Shown here one piece after another: positions 26,018-39,140 of a stretch of DNA of 64,000 nt. Under the pieces are notes generated by a model. That model saw only the letters and a program-made list of their open reading frames with translations, did not search any database and had not been told where the DNA came from. The translations under genes were made by a program, and so were the position numbers. Origin of the DNA: Glandiceps talaboti (Eukaryota > Hemichordata > Enteropneusta > Spengelidae); contig NC_135557.1 of NCBI RefSeq assembly GCF_964340395.1, forward strand, positions 19,999,725 to 20,063,724, in the 5' to 3' direction. Each line of letters begins with the position of its first letter. Position 1 is the stretch's first letter.

Positions 26018-27344
26018 ATAAAAATCACCCAACTCAATAAAATCGAAAAGCATGTCAATTGCCAGTACAACACTTTGAAACACTGTTCTGCTGATCTATT
26101 CTAGAATATTTCCTTCAGAGCCTTTATTTTACATCAGAGTCATGAAGTGCATTGCAGCATAGAATTTGAGAACACATCAGCATTCATTCATTCATCTATT
26201 ATATTCATTTATTTGAGGATCCACCACTACAACACTAGCCCTGTGTGTATCCAGGCCTGGCATCTTAATTACAACCTGCAGGTTTCCATCCATAACTGTT
26301 CAAATCACTACTCCAGGAGTCACCCCAAATTTGCACTTGTCTAATGAGTGAGGCACTATTGTGTGATACAGCCTATACATATCTAGTCTGTAGAACACTC
26401 GCCCTGGGTTTGGGTCTGTCACATTGATTTTTCAAGGACGCCGTGATAAAAGTACCAAATGTTCATCCATATTTTGTCTGAATAAAGGGACACAAACACA
26501 ACAGTGAGCAGATACAGATACATACATTTGACAATTTCAGATTTTGTCCTTAGTTCCTCATCATTCATAAATAAAACAATGATTTAGTAAGATAGCTGTA
26601 TCATCCCCACTCCTATCTGATAAATGTAAATGAACCATTTTTGAAAAGTTTGGTCGGTTTTATTTGTGCTTCTTATTTGCTGTACAGGTTACATTAGTTT
26701 GGAAGCGTACATTACATTTTCAGGTACTGCCTAGAGAGTGATGTCTAGAAAAAGTGTAGGACTTTTGTTATGCCAAAAGCACATCCCCATGTGTTACCAC
26801 TAACTAAGATTGCTGTGTATGATGACAACATAGTCACATCACTTGTAGATTGTACCAATTTTCATCTGTTTAAATTACAATGCACTTTTCCTGGAATAAA
26901 TCATATCCATCATTTCAACTATAAATTTCATCTAGTGTATGCTTATACACCTGAGGCTCTTTCCTGGTGTTGTCTGTTTTTACATCATGTTAGTGTTGTT
27001 GAAGTTTAAAACAGCCAATGCCTACTACTGTAACGTAATATTTGAATATAGTGAGGGTTTCAGTTTACTTGTAGTAAGTCGAGCCAGGTATCATTGCATT
27101 GAGTAACAACAGGGCTAGAGATTTCTAGAAGAATTAATAGTTAGAGTTTTTAGAATAACATACAACTTGAGTTACCAGATGAATCGCTACACTTGCCAGG
27201 GTAAAAATATACTATCAATTAAAAAAAAATGAGTATATTGAAGGAGAGATGATTTACAATTGTCAAACTTCATTTTCACACTTCTATCAAACTTTCATGC
27301 CTTCAATGATAAAACTTTCTGTATTTACTACTGAGATGTTCATA
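26018..27344. other. Unassigned sequence
   Basis: No confident exon. An 80-codon open frame at 26770-27009 has no recognised domain and no convincing splice borders. Confidence 0.4.
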
Positions 27345-27359
27345 GTGATATACAGTGCT

Positions 27360-28130
27360 GGTTAGGCTGGGTCAGAATTTATGGCAGGTGGAGTGGGGGA
27401 CTGAGAGTTCAAAGGGGGAGTTGAAAAATTATGGTGGTCTGAAAGGGGGTGAGCGAAGTATTTTGCTCTTGATTAGAACCACATTAAACCTCAGGAGTGG
27501 TTGTTTACTGAGTAAATTAAAAGATTTATTGTGGCTTCGCCACAACACCATCTTAAACCTAAATTCAATAATGAGTTGGGTACAGCCATGTGAATGGATT
27601 TGTGTATCCCTTCTGTCTGTCTCTCTGTCTGTATTTCCCTTTCTAGTCCCTGCCTGTCTCTCTCTGTCTCTCTCTGTCTTTTTTCTTTTTTCTGTGGAGA
27701 AATTGTTTTGAACATTCAAACCCCAGGAGCAGTTGTTTACCTTCTACTTTGCAAACTTGTACAGTTCATTTACCTACCATACATTTAATTTTAGAGCAGT
27801 CAATAGCCAAGCAAATGTGTGTCTGCCAAAATATACAGGGTAGGTAATATAGACATACAGTTGTATAATAATCTTTTGACTCAAATAAAATTGGGGTATT
27901 GAAGACAATTCACAAGTAGTCTATGGCTGTAGGCTGGGTACTGTATAATTACACCTTAAAATATGTGTGGCTGAGAGGGGCTAAAAAAATTCTTGGGTTC
28001 ATTTTGGAAGGAGAGGCCATTACATTGTTTGCGTGTGCAAGGGGGGGGGGTGCAAAAAAAAGTTTGACTAAAATAATTTCTCCCCACCCCCACCCCTTGC
28101 CTGTGATAAATTCTGATCCCAGTCTTAGTT
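27360..28130 (+). repeat. Dispersed ~750-bp repeat with a central microsatellite, copy 2
   Basis: The inverse orientation of 9600-10385, with collinear blocks. The central microsatellite here is (CTGT/CTCT)n at about 27608-27690 rather than (GA)n. Confidence 0.75.
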
Positions 28131-28911
28131 TTTTTAATGTGTTTACAAGGTTTTTACATTGTAGTAGTTTGACCACTACATGTACAGTTTTCCCCATGGG
28201 TATACACCATAGATAAATGTATAGATATAACATTCATATATGGAGAGGGGGGGTGGGGGTGGTCTAAAGGAACTAATTTTATTTATTAAGCTTGTTACAC
28301 ATTGTGCCATCGTCCATAAATGGATTAAAGGAAGACATTGACTTTTCTGTTTGTTACAAGGGGTTAAATGTATTACAAGCACTAAGTGTGGCCTTTGACG
28401 AGGCATGACAATGGTATGTGTACTGTATTATTTATGATGTACCTAGAGATCAGTTACTACTCAGATACATGTAACAGAGTTTGCATAGACTGTAGTCCTT
28501 CAGATCACTTGATAAGGGTATGTGCAGACTAAAAAAGTGACACATACACATACGTACAACTTTAAGGCTAGTGGACTATACAGCTGCCTGGCTACAGGGT
28601 GGTCTTTTAGGACTTATTCAGGGGTATCTGTACTATAAAAAGGATTTTGTCATATACCCAGTATCGTTTCCAATGCAATTGAATGGAGAGCATGCGCTTT
28701 GAACCCAGGCAATAATTTTACCTATCATGGCCGGCCCGGCACACTTTGCCCAAATATGAATACATCAATTATCTGTTCGCTCAATGGTTTTGTTAATTTC
28801 TTCACTATTTTGATATTTCTGCAAATAAAATAATATTTCAGTGCCAATTTATGTGATTATGTTATTCAAATGATGTTTCCTGCCACTGCATGGTGTAAAA
28901 CTTTTACATCC
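28131..28911. other. Unassigned sequence
   Basis: No supported gene or repeat. Confidence 0.4.
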
Positions 28912-29011
28912 TGGATATGGGTTTTGCAGACCTTGGTAGTACTGCTTACAGACCCTCCTAAAGTTAGGCCCTTCCACCGCACAACCTCAGTCTGCAAAAC
29001 CCATAATCCGG
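28912..29011. mobile_element. ~100-bp MITE-like inverted repeat
   Basis: GGATATGGGTTTTGCAGAC at the left pairs with the reverse complement of GTCTGCAAAACCCATAATCC at the right, with one base difference. No clear target duplication, so the class is unknown. Confidence 0.5.
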
Positions 29012-30300
29012 ACCATAAAGATTAGTGGAGAATTGACCTATCAGCAGATATATTACAGTGGTATATTTTGTAGGAATATAGTTTTGATTTCTATATACTG
29101 TACAGTTTTATTATGTACCACTAGTACGTCTATTGTTGTGATGGAAGAGTGGCATCCAATGCTACTTATGTCTTTCACATAAATGTTTTCAAAGGCTAAT
29201 ACTATCCCACTGTATACCAAAATATTGACTACATGCTGCCATCCATATTAACTTAATGTATTAAAATGTTTCCTAATATCAGCTGCTAGCCTATAAAATA
29301 AGGAAACAAGATAGATGAACTGAGTGGGCTTCTTTCAAATACCTAAATAGTTTTATGAATGGAAGCAGGCACATTGCCCCCCCCCCCATTCTTTTGGCAC
29401 CCCAGCATTTTGCGCCCCCCCCCCCTCCTCAGTTGAATCGAAAGTATTTTGAGAAATTTTCAGTTTACTTTTACTTGTCTATTCATTCCTAATTATCTCA
29501 CTATTCATTCTTGAATCTTACATAAATAATAAATGCTTTGTTTTGTTTGATAAGAATAGAGCAGGTGACATGTCAGCAAAAGTAAAAGAATTACAAGTTT
29601 ACAAATAAATAGTAAAATGGGCTCTCTTAATATAAGTCTATGAAGCACATCCAAACAAAGAAAACAAAGTATATTCATTTTTAGCAGACTTCAACCATGC
29701 TATTGGTGTTCACTCAAAAATGATGTCTTTTGTTGACAATTTCCACGTACAATCTTTGAAGTTCAACACTAGATTCAATAATGGTAAACCACAAAGAATC
29801 ATAAATGATTTTTCTGAATGAAATAGACAGTTAGTATACTTGCAAGATCAGTGCATGGACTATTAGTCACTGATAAGTACATTCAAGATCAATTCAACTT
29901 GATGATAAGGACTATGTTGATATATTATGAGGAGGGGGGGGGGGGGGGGCAAAAAGACCATGCGGGGGCAACAGGCCAAAGAGCAATGGGTCTAGAACCC
30001 ATATGTACTGACTCTGTGAACACACATCCCTAGGAATTACTGATATACCTTAAGTTTATTACAAGATCTATCAAACACATCCAAAAACAGAAAACAGAGA
30101 ACACTGTATATTCATTTTTAGTAAACTTCAATATTGAATTTCACTCAGAAATTACATAACATATAAATATTACAAATCTCAGAATCATGGCATGATGTAT
30201 GTGAACCTGGTTGTAAAAGTACACTTGTTTTCACATGTATAGATGGCTTTATTCTGTGGATTAAAAAAAGAAAAGAAATGTCAACATTATATGACATAAG
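29012..30300. other. Unassigned sequence
   Basis: AT-rich sequence with poly-C runs at about 29378 and 29415 and a poly-G run at about 29933. No supported gene. Confidence 0.4.
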
Positions 30301-30326
30301 CAATAACTTCTACATAAACACAACCT

Positions 30327-30358
<32 letters not shown>

Positions 30359-30422
30359 TACATACATACATACATACAGACAGACAAGCAAATAGACTGA
30401 CGGACAGACAGACAGACAGACA
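30327..30422. repeat. (CAGA)n/(CATA)n microsatellite
   Basis: CAGA repeats, then CATA, then CAGA again, about 95 bp. A second short tract (GATG, then CAGA) lies at 30648-30680. Confidence 0.92.
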
Positions 30423-30680
30423 CGGGATGAGTGTATATGGGATGAAATTGAGAAAGGGAGTGACAGAAACAGTAACAGGTTGAGAGTAAAAAATATAAAC
30501 ATAACTAAAGGAGAGAAATTGTAATAGTGAAAATAAACAAATGTGAATGAGAGTACAACAGTCAGAGAAGAGAAACAGGTGAATTGAGACAGACAAGATG
30601 ACTACAAGAAAGTATGTGAGAGAGACACACACATGGAGACAGATTGAGATGGATGGATGGATGGACAGACAGACAGACAG

Positions 30681-31719
30681 GAGTTTGCGAGTGTCAGATG
30701 GTTACAGGAAGCAGATGTTAGAAAGGGGGAGCGATGTGCAAGATTGCAAGAAAAAGTTAAAGCTCATAGAGATAGAACAGTGTGACTCTGACAGTAGGGT
30801 CAAACTATTAATTAATTAATGACTGTCATACTAAAAATAAACACTAAAACAATTGTTTATGAATCAGAAATTCTGAAACTATATCTTACCAAAGACATTC
30901 CTCTTCACTCACTGGCAAGTATTGATATTTTTCACTCTGACCATTTCATCTGTCTGTCACTGTCAGTCTAAAACTAATGTAATCTTACATTCTAGAAATC
31001 TGTAAGACAAGGTAGACAAATGTTTATATTAGAATTGTAGTGATTTCAGAATAAATATCTAAAACTTTTGTAAAACTACTGTACTGATATAAAACTATTT
31101 TACTGTACAGTAACAGAAATCATTTGACAGATTTCACACATTAAAATTAACAGCGCCCTCTATACATAATAAAACTGTTATCTCAATACTTGGATGTCAG
31201 CAAGACAGATACTAGATAAATGTCACTTTTGTCTGATTTCACTATTTCTGGTAATAAAATTTAAAAATTCTCAGAACAATAAACTCATTGTTTGAGGGAA
31301 ATCAGGATGTATTTTGATTTTAAAAGATCTAATGCCAGAATTTTATACCACAACAGGCTCAGCATTATCTAATCTCAGTCAATTTCTAACTATACAGATT
31401 ATCAAAGACACATTTAATTACCACAATACAAAATTTGAAGAAAAAAACCTAGCCAGTAACACAGGAGCCAAAAACAGCATAGCCCATAAAATTGGGCAAT
31501 ACGGTGTGAAGTGAATCACTTTATAAGCTAACTAAAAATTTAAAATGTAAAGTAATGAAGGAATGAATGATACAGGCAGGCAACATCAAAATAAAAAAGT
31601 TTTCATGACATTAAAAAAAAACATTAAAAATTAAATAAGTCACCAACAAACACTGCTTAAATTTTGCTAACAAATTAAAAACACATTGTTTGTTCTATCT
31701 AAAACAAAAAATTCAATTT
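30681..31719. other. Unassigned sequence
   Basis: AT-rich sequence without a supported exon. Upstream exons of the NHL gene could lie here undetected. Confidence 0.4.
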
Positions 31720-31729
31720 TCTTTGGTCA

Positions 31730-32585
31730 TCATTTTATGTTGCCATGGTTACAGTGTTAAGATTTAATAACTTTCACACTTCAGAAAGACTAGACAATCA
31801 AAATAATTATCAGAATTAAACAATATTTTTTTAAAAAGTAGGAAAGAAACTGAAAGATGGATAATTATTGAAGTAGTAACAAGAGTCAAACAAACAAACA
31901 GTCTATTTTGCATAATTTTTTGATATTTTGATTACTGTGAAAAGTTTTAAATATTTCAAAATCATGTTGCCATGGTTACATAGTGCTAAAATATATGAAG
32001 GTTTTATACTAGTTATTAACCCTTATTTCATTTTCAAGTTTTCTGATGAAAAGAATTTTGGCAAAATACATATGAAAACAATTACTGGAATAAATCTGAT
32101 ATTTTACAAACAAACATCAAACTCTTGCATAAAGTCATAAAGAGTATAAATAAATAGTGATCACTGGGTTAATAAAAATAAGTGAAGTTCAAAGTGAACA
32201 AGTAAAACAGAAATTTTCTAATTATTTACATTTTAGCTTTTTGTATTACCATGGTTACAGAGTTCAATTATCAATAGATTAACCACAAAAAATTCTAGTT
32301 ATGGTTTCAATAAATTTTGGTGATAAAAATTTAATGTACCAAATGATTAAACATTAAAATAAAATGAAACAATCATGAAAAATAAGACAATTAAACATAC
32401 ACTGGAGTAAATTTGAGGAAATTTCACAAACTAACAAACAAATCACCCTCCCCACAATAAAAATAAAATGTGTTGGATGTAAAATGTTTCATTAAAACTA
32501 AAAGAATTGAAAAATCTTTTTAAATAACAGCTACAATTACACTTTTAGCATTTTAGCATTTTGTGTTGCCATGGTTACCAAGTAA
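31730..32585. promoter_or_regulatory. Four X-box-like motifs upstream of the NHL exon
   Basis: GTTGCCATGGTTAC occurs at about 31740 and 31967 and, with one change, as ATTACCATGGTTAC at about 32249 and GTTGCCATGGTTAC at about 32567. Each consists of inverted GTNRCC half sites with an AT spacer, the pattern bound by RFX factors. The spacing is about 230-320 bp and the surrounding AT-rich sequence is only loosely alike. It could be an old tandem repeat with a conserved core or a cluster of binding sites. No function is shown. Confidence 0.4.
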
Positions 32586-32737
32586 TAATTCTAGTGTATA
32601 TAACACTCAATCATTCTATCAAGTTACATTCAATTTACACCAAGAATTTTTGTAGAAAATCAACTTTTCAGAATATTTATCATAATTCTAGTTGTTGTCT
32701 GCTAATTGACCTTTGACCTTTCCTTTTGTTATTCCAG

Positions 32738-33549
32738 GATTACCCTGGAAAGGCACTATCCATAAATTCACAGGTGACGGAACACAGCATGGAACACTTC
32801 ATTACCCTAGGGGACTATTCCATAGGAATAATGGAGATTTTGTTTTGTGTGATAGTGAATATTATAGGATTTTAGTTTTGGACTGGGAATTGAATTGTAA
32901 AAGTGTAATTCAGTTCAATTCATTTGCTAAGTCATTCAATCCTATTGATGTCGTTGTGTCTAATAATGATATATTCTATATTACTGATTTCAATAACGAC
33001 AGTCTGGTGATTTGTACTGAGAAATGTAAAATTATCAAAGTTCTACAACTTACATATCAGGGTGAACATATCAGACCCTTGGCTGTATGTCTGTCAATGG
33101 GATACATCTATATTACAGATTGGTGGAATGGTTGTGTATATTGTATAGATGGTAAATCCTACAAAGTTATTAAATCATCACATCAACTGACTGATGGTGG
33201 TTGGTGGCTCTACTCTATCTGTGTAAATACAAAGGGTCACATTATGATATCAGATGATTACAATCAGTGTATACATATATTGGATAAAGATTTAAACAAA
33301 CTCACAACACTGACCCATCAACTCTTACAGACCCCTAGAGGACTCTGTCTGGATCAGTTTGATAATTTGTATGTGTGTGTAGGTTATAGAGAGAAGGGCA
33401 AACTGTTGAAATTTAATTCACAGGGTAAACTTGTGTCACAAATAGCTGACAGTGAAGTGTATGACCCATGGAGCATTGTGCATGTTACAGATGACATCAT
33501 TGCATGGACAGAGTATGAGGGTCACTGTGTAAAGATATTGTACCGTTAA
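32738..33549 (+). CDS. NHL-repeat beta-propeller terminal exon (TRIM-NHL/tripartite-motif-like protein)
   Basis: One long exon encoding about 270 residues. It is preceded by a pyrimidine-rich acceptor (TTTTGTTATTCCAG) and entered in phase 1 (xGA TTA CCC). Six NHL-type blades are visible: LHYPRGLFHRNNGDFVLCDS, NPIDVVVSNNDIFYITDFNN, IRPLAVCLSMGYIYITDWWN, LYSICVNTKGHIMISDDYNQ, TPRGLCLDQFDNLYVCV and DPWSIVHVTDDIIAWTEYEG. Each ends in the D-x-x-N/Y-x-x-I/V pattern of the propeller. In animals such propellers end TRIM2/3/71-like and related proteins and bind RNA or protein partners. The RING, B-box and coiled-coil part was not found within 7 kb upstream, so the protein's full architecture is unknown. 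AATAAA words lie at about 34441. An intronless retrocopy is unlikely because of the clear acceptor. Confidence 0.85.
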
Positions 33550-34507
33550 AACAGAGATGACAACATTGTAGAATGTGAAATTCTAAATTTGATTTTGAAC
33601 TTGAAAATACTGAGATTTTTTCATGCATAATTTTATTTATGCAGTGATGTACATATTTCTAAAGACATAACATTATCATACTGGGATAATGTTATTATTT
33701 TGTGATAAAATTGTTACTAAAAGTTTCCATTTTGGATCAGAATTTAAGTTTACCTTGTATTAAATCGATCGGTTGGTAACTACAAGGTATATTTTTGAAT
33801 TTTGAATTTTTTAATCATTTTTTATATCACAGCACACAACAACACAGACCGTCTAATACACTATAGACCGGTAAACGTTATATCGTGTAGACTGCGATTA
33901 GGTTGTCATCTCTGTTTTATATTTTGATGTATGCAAGACATGTAAATTATCTTACCTGTACTTTGACTGAAGTGTTTCACACTTATTTCAGGTAAAAATT
34001 CCACTCGATGTCAGATTTTATCGCTAGATTTAACGATTCTTTACCACAGCGACACAGTACAGTGCCAACACTCGTGTGGTACTGGAGAACTAATCCCTCA
34101 CAGGTCACATCCGACAGAGGGCGATATTCATCACAGACTAACATTCCTTCACACACAGACGACACGCTTCGTGCAGGTGACGACCTTGCGTTTTTATAGA
34201 ATGTACAGTTTTGTTATGTATTTGTCTCTGTTTTCAGGGATTTTTTTTAATTCTGATTAAATTTAATTTAATTATTGTTCTATCTTTTCATAGATTTTAA
34301 TGAGATGTTTTGATCACATTTTAGTGGAAAATAAAACCCCTCGTGACAGACATACAGCGTTTTTATGAAATGGGGAAATTGAAAGTACAATGACTGTTGT
34401 TTTAATACAACATTTTGTAATGTATAATTTTCACTATATCAATAAAACTAGTCAACTTTATCAACTTTAATTTATAGCAATAGATTAAGGAAGTGATTAA
34501 AAGTGAA
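33550..34507. other. 3' flank of the NHL exon
   Basis: Likely 3' UTR and downstream sequence. Short open frames on both strands at about 33983-34199 have no domain features. Confidence 0.45.
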
Positions 34508-34740
34508 CGACATCTAGTCAATTGTTTATAATTATCCAGTGACTATTTTACAAGAGATAATTCAGTCAATTGTTTATATTGAGTGACTATTTTACAAGAG
34601 ATAACATCTAGTCAATTGTTTATATTGAGTGACTATTTTACAAGAGATAACATCTAGTCAATTGTTTATATTCAGTGACTATTTTACAAGAGATAACATC
34701 TAGTCAATTGTTTATATTTAGTAACTATTTTGCAAGAGAT
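34508..34740. repeat. 46-bp tandem repeat, about five copies
   Basis: The unit is agtcaattgtttatattgag followed by tgactattttacaagagata and acatct. The first copy is diverged and the next three are nearly identical. Confidence 0.88.
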
Positions 34741-34960
34741 ATCACTTATACTGTGTACAACACAATGTACTAATAGAAGCATAAACTTTGCAAAGAAAGC
34801 GATTTTTGTTTTAATTTTATAATATAATCTAGATTTATTCAGAGATATGTCATGAAAACATTAGTTGTGATTCTAACAAAGATATAGAATTTTAATAAAG
34901 TTGATAAATGTTCTCAAATATATTTTCTATCTTCATGTCTGTTTGCTGTTTTCTAATTAG

Positions 34961-35111
34961 ATGTTATCCCCCAATATTTTTCTTCGTTTAGCCAAGGAAG
35001 ATACGAGTGACCTAAGGGACCTTTGTCACTACTCGGCTAGCGACTCGTAATGACAACCCTTAAGTCACGAGTATTTCCTGCTGAATGAAGAATAATATTG
35101 GAGAATAACAT
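34961..35111. mobile_element. 151-bp diverged palindrome (MITE-like foldback)
   Basis: The whole interval folds on itself. ATGTTATCCCCCAATATTTT at the left pairs with the reverse complement of AATAATATTGGAGAATAACAT, and the inner part (ATACGAGTGACCTAAGGG with CCCTTAAGTCACGAGTAT) pairs towards a GCTAGC centre. AATTA occurs next to both ends. No coding capacity. Confidence 0.68.
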
Positions 35112-36339
35112 AATTATACAATACAATCAAGTGCCAAAGTATCAAAAGAAAATTCGGGGAAGGTTCACAGTAATGATAATTTTGAACGCGTTTTCTCTCA
35201 TATTCCGAACACAACAGAATCAGTGACGTAGACACGGGTTGTCGTGACACAAACGCGCGTTGTCGTGACGTAGAACGACCAGAGTATATATTCAATATTT
35301 TTTGTTCAACATGGTTAGTGCGTGGTGGTGTAATCTTTTTTATACACTAAATTGAATTTTGATTAAATTTAAGAAATCGTCATGTTTAGAAACCATTTTT
35401 CTATGATTTTGAAATCAATTCGTACACAGAGAAGAAAGTGAAACTAGTTGATGAATCCCTACCTCTAATCATTTCTCCCAACTCTCTTTTGCCATTCGTG
35501 GTATTTCAATAATCTCTCGCCGGTTTCCAATTCCATGTACACAATTAACAGCTCAAGTTCCGTTATTTTTTCCGCTTCGCCATCATTAGTTCTTCACAGG
35601 TTTTACAAGAATTCGTACAAATAGCAACAAAAACATGGACAAGTACGACACAACAAGACAGATTAGTATGTACAAATAAAGAACATATTAGTAATTAAAA
35701 TTCTATAAAAGGAATATAAAAAAAGGACAACCTGTGAAAGAAATGAACAAACAGGTACGAGACATTTCTAACTGTGTTCAACGTAACTGACTCACTGATA
35801 AAGATAACAAGAATGAAATAGCCTGGAATAGAATCACCAGCCTTTCAAATTCCACAGCTTTTATTCAAATCAACACAGTAAACAAATTCACCCTGGTCCT
35901 GTTAATATTGTCTGTTGTAGAATATTATATTCTAACGAAGAACTCAAGTATTTACATCAATTACAACCATGTAACCACAAATCTATCAAAAGGCCAAGTG
36001 CTTAGGATATTCTTTAAATGTACGTAATTCAACATGTTTCAGTGCGTGTATATTCTCTCTCTCTCTCTCTGTGCTAGCGGTAAGTAGTCAACCAGGTGTA
36101 GCGCCACCACCGGCCAATTGCAGTCATAGCATTACGATACTACTACATACTGATTTGAAATAGTTACAACAGACTATTAGCACTACTGAACCTCAGTTCA
36201 ATTACAGACAAGTAAGAAGACAACAAACATAGAAATAAAAGGTTGTCAATTTAAACATTGGAAGTAAGTTCTTGTCATTTATATCAAACTCTTACATAAC
36301 GTATTTAAGGATAACTTGGTCCTGATAACACAAAGCAAG
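35112..36339. other. Unassigned sequence
   Basis: AT-rich sequence without a supported gene. A short CT tract is at 36055-36071. Confidence 0.4.
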
Positions 36340-36895
36340 ATTGGGTCCAAATTTTCCTGGTTAAAGTGAACTTAAACTGGTATATATGCAAGATTTACAA
36401 ACTGTTTATATGCAAATATTGCTCATTAGCACGCATGTATATTATTCTTGATATATTCAATTCTTTATTTACTTTGAGCAATTTCTGCTCATCAGTTACA
36501 CAACTAGAAAAACAAAAAAAAACGTCACAAAAGAAACATGGTGGAGAATGTACTGATACAAATGACGTTGATATATGAACAGAACGTAGGATGCCAGCTT
36601 GTTTTAAATATCTACCTAAATTGCAAAGCTGCTTTACATTTTCTATGGATAGTAGCTGTACATGTTTAAAAGCGGATGTTTTTTTTCCAATAACATGGCT
36701 TAATAAAACGGACTAGTAATTTTGTATATAATGGGCATTTGAGTATAAAATGAAATTCATTCTCATCATTTTGACAACACAAAAGCAAGCTTGTGTCCCA
36801 ATTTGCTTGGTTAAAGTGAACTTAAGATTTACCAAGCTGTTTATATGCAAATATTGCTCATTAGTATGCATGTATATTATTCTTGATGTATTCAA
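36340..36895. repeat. Direct duplication of a ~110-bp segment
   Basis: 36350-36465 and 36805-36895 share ggttaaagtgaacttaa, ctgtttatatgcaaatattg, ctcattag and catgtatattattcttgat. They lie about 440 bp apart in the same orientation. No coding capacity. Confidence 0.7.
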
Positions 36896-39140
36896 GTAAT
36901 ACCCAACAAAACATGATCAACATTTCTACGTAACAATACAGAATGCTGATCAGAACATAAGTTTACATACAGACATGTACTCGTACATCTTTTATCAGCT
37001 TTGTAAACATAACGACACACTGACATCAAATTTGTTAGTAAATCGACCTTTATTTATCCTGAGTATATGATTTGACAGAAACAACAAATCACCAAAGATA
37101 TAGACTACATCATTCATGGTACACTATGATTGGTGTCATTTTTTACAAAGGAAGTATAGAGGGCTCCCTGGCTGCGATCACCCTCGAAAACCTGCAGATT
37201 TGTGAAGTTGCATAAACATACTCAACGACAAAAAACGTTCAATTTCTTAGTAAATCCTAATTTATTGATATCTAGGCCAATTGATAATTGTAAGGAATCT
37301 GAAAACCACGTCTAGTGTTAAAATACTCAATGATCTAAGTACATGACATATTTGATGGGTTAGCTAAGTGACTCTTCATGAATGATGTGAAGAGAGGGGT
37401 GTGCAATTTGGAGTACAGTAACCATAAACTATCATACACATCAATGTCACACACAAGGTGTTCCAGTTCTTCAGGATTTTTTTTTATAAAAACATCTGAA
37501 TATGCATACGCAAGATTTCCATTAAATCAATACACATACGCCATTCAGAAAATCACATTCAAATTTAGTATCTTAACAGTCAAATTGACTACGTTATAGC
37601 AATGTTTTAAACACTTTCTTACAGAATTACAATTAAGAAATATCAAGCTATAATTGGAGACAACGATCACATATCTCTGAAATGACATGCGTCAGATAAA
37701 TGCATACATTTGCAAGTCTATAACATTATAATGAATTGTAAAACATCACAGGACTACCTTCCAGGTGTCATCTCATATGTTAAATGCAAATAAGTAAATG
37801 TAAACCAATCACCAATCGAATAACTTGATGTTATATTTCACTAAAAAGACACCATTGACACAGGCGGTACCACAATGGCCAACTAACACTACAAGTACAC
37901 TACAAAAATAGAGAATTTTGAACTACTACACACTAAAAGAGAATTTACATCAAATGTTCAGTATAAAAGTCCACTTCAGTGCTACATACACAAGATAAGG
38001 TATAATTGGTAAAAGGCAAACAACTTTTCTCTTTGCATTTGATTAACTATCAAATGAAAAATAACTAAGATTCAAAATCTGTACTGGTTTTTGAGTTTTC
38101 AGTTGCTCTCTGATAATATTCTTGGATTTATCATATAATTATGACATTAAAAACATTGATACATGGTAGGATTTTAAAGACTAGATTAAGATTCTGTAAA
38201 CTATGGTGTTTGATTAGAGAAATGCTTAAAATGACGTAGAGACAGACAGAATTTAATTTGTGGAGTTTAAGCTAAATTTATTGTGTTACGCTTGCAAATT
38301 TTATAAAATGTATGCCAGAAATATGTTTGCCCTTTCTTTATTGGGTACAAGTGTAAACCTTTGGTTTATTCATGATAACAGATTGAGAGATATTTCAACA
38401 AATTATGAAAGACTACTTTTGTTTTTGGTAAGTATGGACGCAATTGAGAAGAAAAAAACTAACCCTGTGTAGAGAAAATACTAGAAACAGTACAAAAATC
38501 TAAATTCAAGGATCATAAGATAAAAAATAAGTTAATTGTGACTTTAGTCAAGTTACTTGTCACCCCTCATATGAATTATCAGTTGGTATGGCCCAGTCTG
38601 TGATGATCAAAGCATAGCCAACTTCATAGAAATTAGGGGTCAAGCATAGAAAACATAGCAAAGCATGGCAGTGAATAGATATTTGGCAACTGTAAACTTC
38701 AAAATCGGTTCTCTTACTTAAAAACTAATATTAAAAAAAAGAAGTCGTATAATACATTGCAATTATGGCGTGATCTTCAAAATATACAAAAATACAAAGT
38801 CTACTGTGCCCAGCCTCATGCATTTATTAAGTGAACCAATCAAAATCACCAAAACCATAAAGAGTCACCTCTTTACAGATGTAGCCTTCAATTGCAAAAT
38901 CACAGCTGGAATCATCTAGAGAACGTGTATGCAAAATATGGATTATTGAATGGATGCAAGTATTATTGAAACTGGAACGGTCTTCTGTCCATTACACTGT
39001 CCGGTGTCTGACAGACAGACATCCAGTTTTCCAGTCTTTTTACACTGCAATAAACTCTATATAGAGTAAGTTGTTTATTTTCAAGTGTTGCCATAATCAA
39101 AACATTTGGGTGCAACTACAAGTCATCAGCAACTTTGATT
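36896..39140. other. Unassigned sequence, possible LINE remnant at about 38500-38980
   Basis: 38500-38980 (+) has LINE-like C-terminal words (VKLLVTPHMNYQLVW, LQLWRDLQNIQKYK) but too many stops for a firm call. The rest shows nothing recognisable. Confidence 0.35.

Noticed and set aside
25622-26083. Long open frame rich in IYLF repeats
   Set aside because: It is a translation of the tetranucleotide microsatellite and has no protein features.
26770-27009. 80-codon plus-strand frame upstream of the NHL exon
   Set aside because: Upstream stop, no acceptor in phase and no NHL, B-box or coiled-coil pattern.
30327-30422. CAGA/CATA repeats as a possible CRISPR-like array
   Set aside because: Simple tetranucleotide repeat without spacers, in a eukaryotic setting.
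33983-34199. Overlapping open frames on both strands after the NHL exon
   Set aside because: No domain on either strand, and the position fits the 3' flank.
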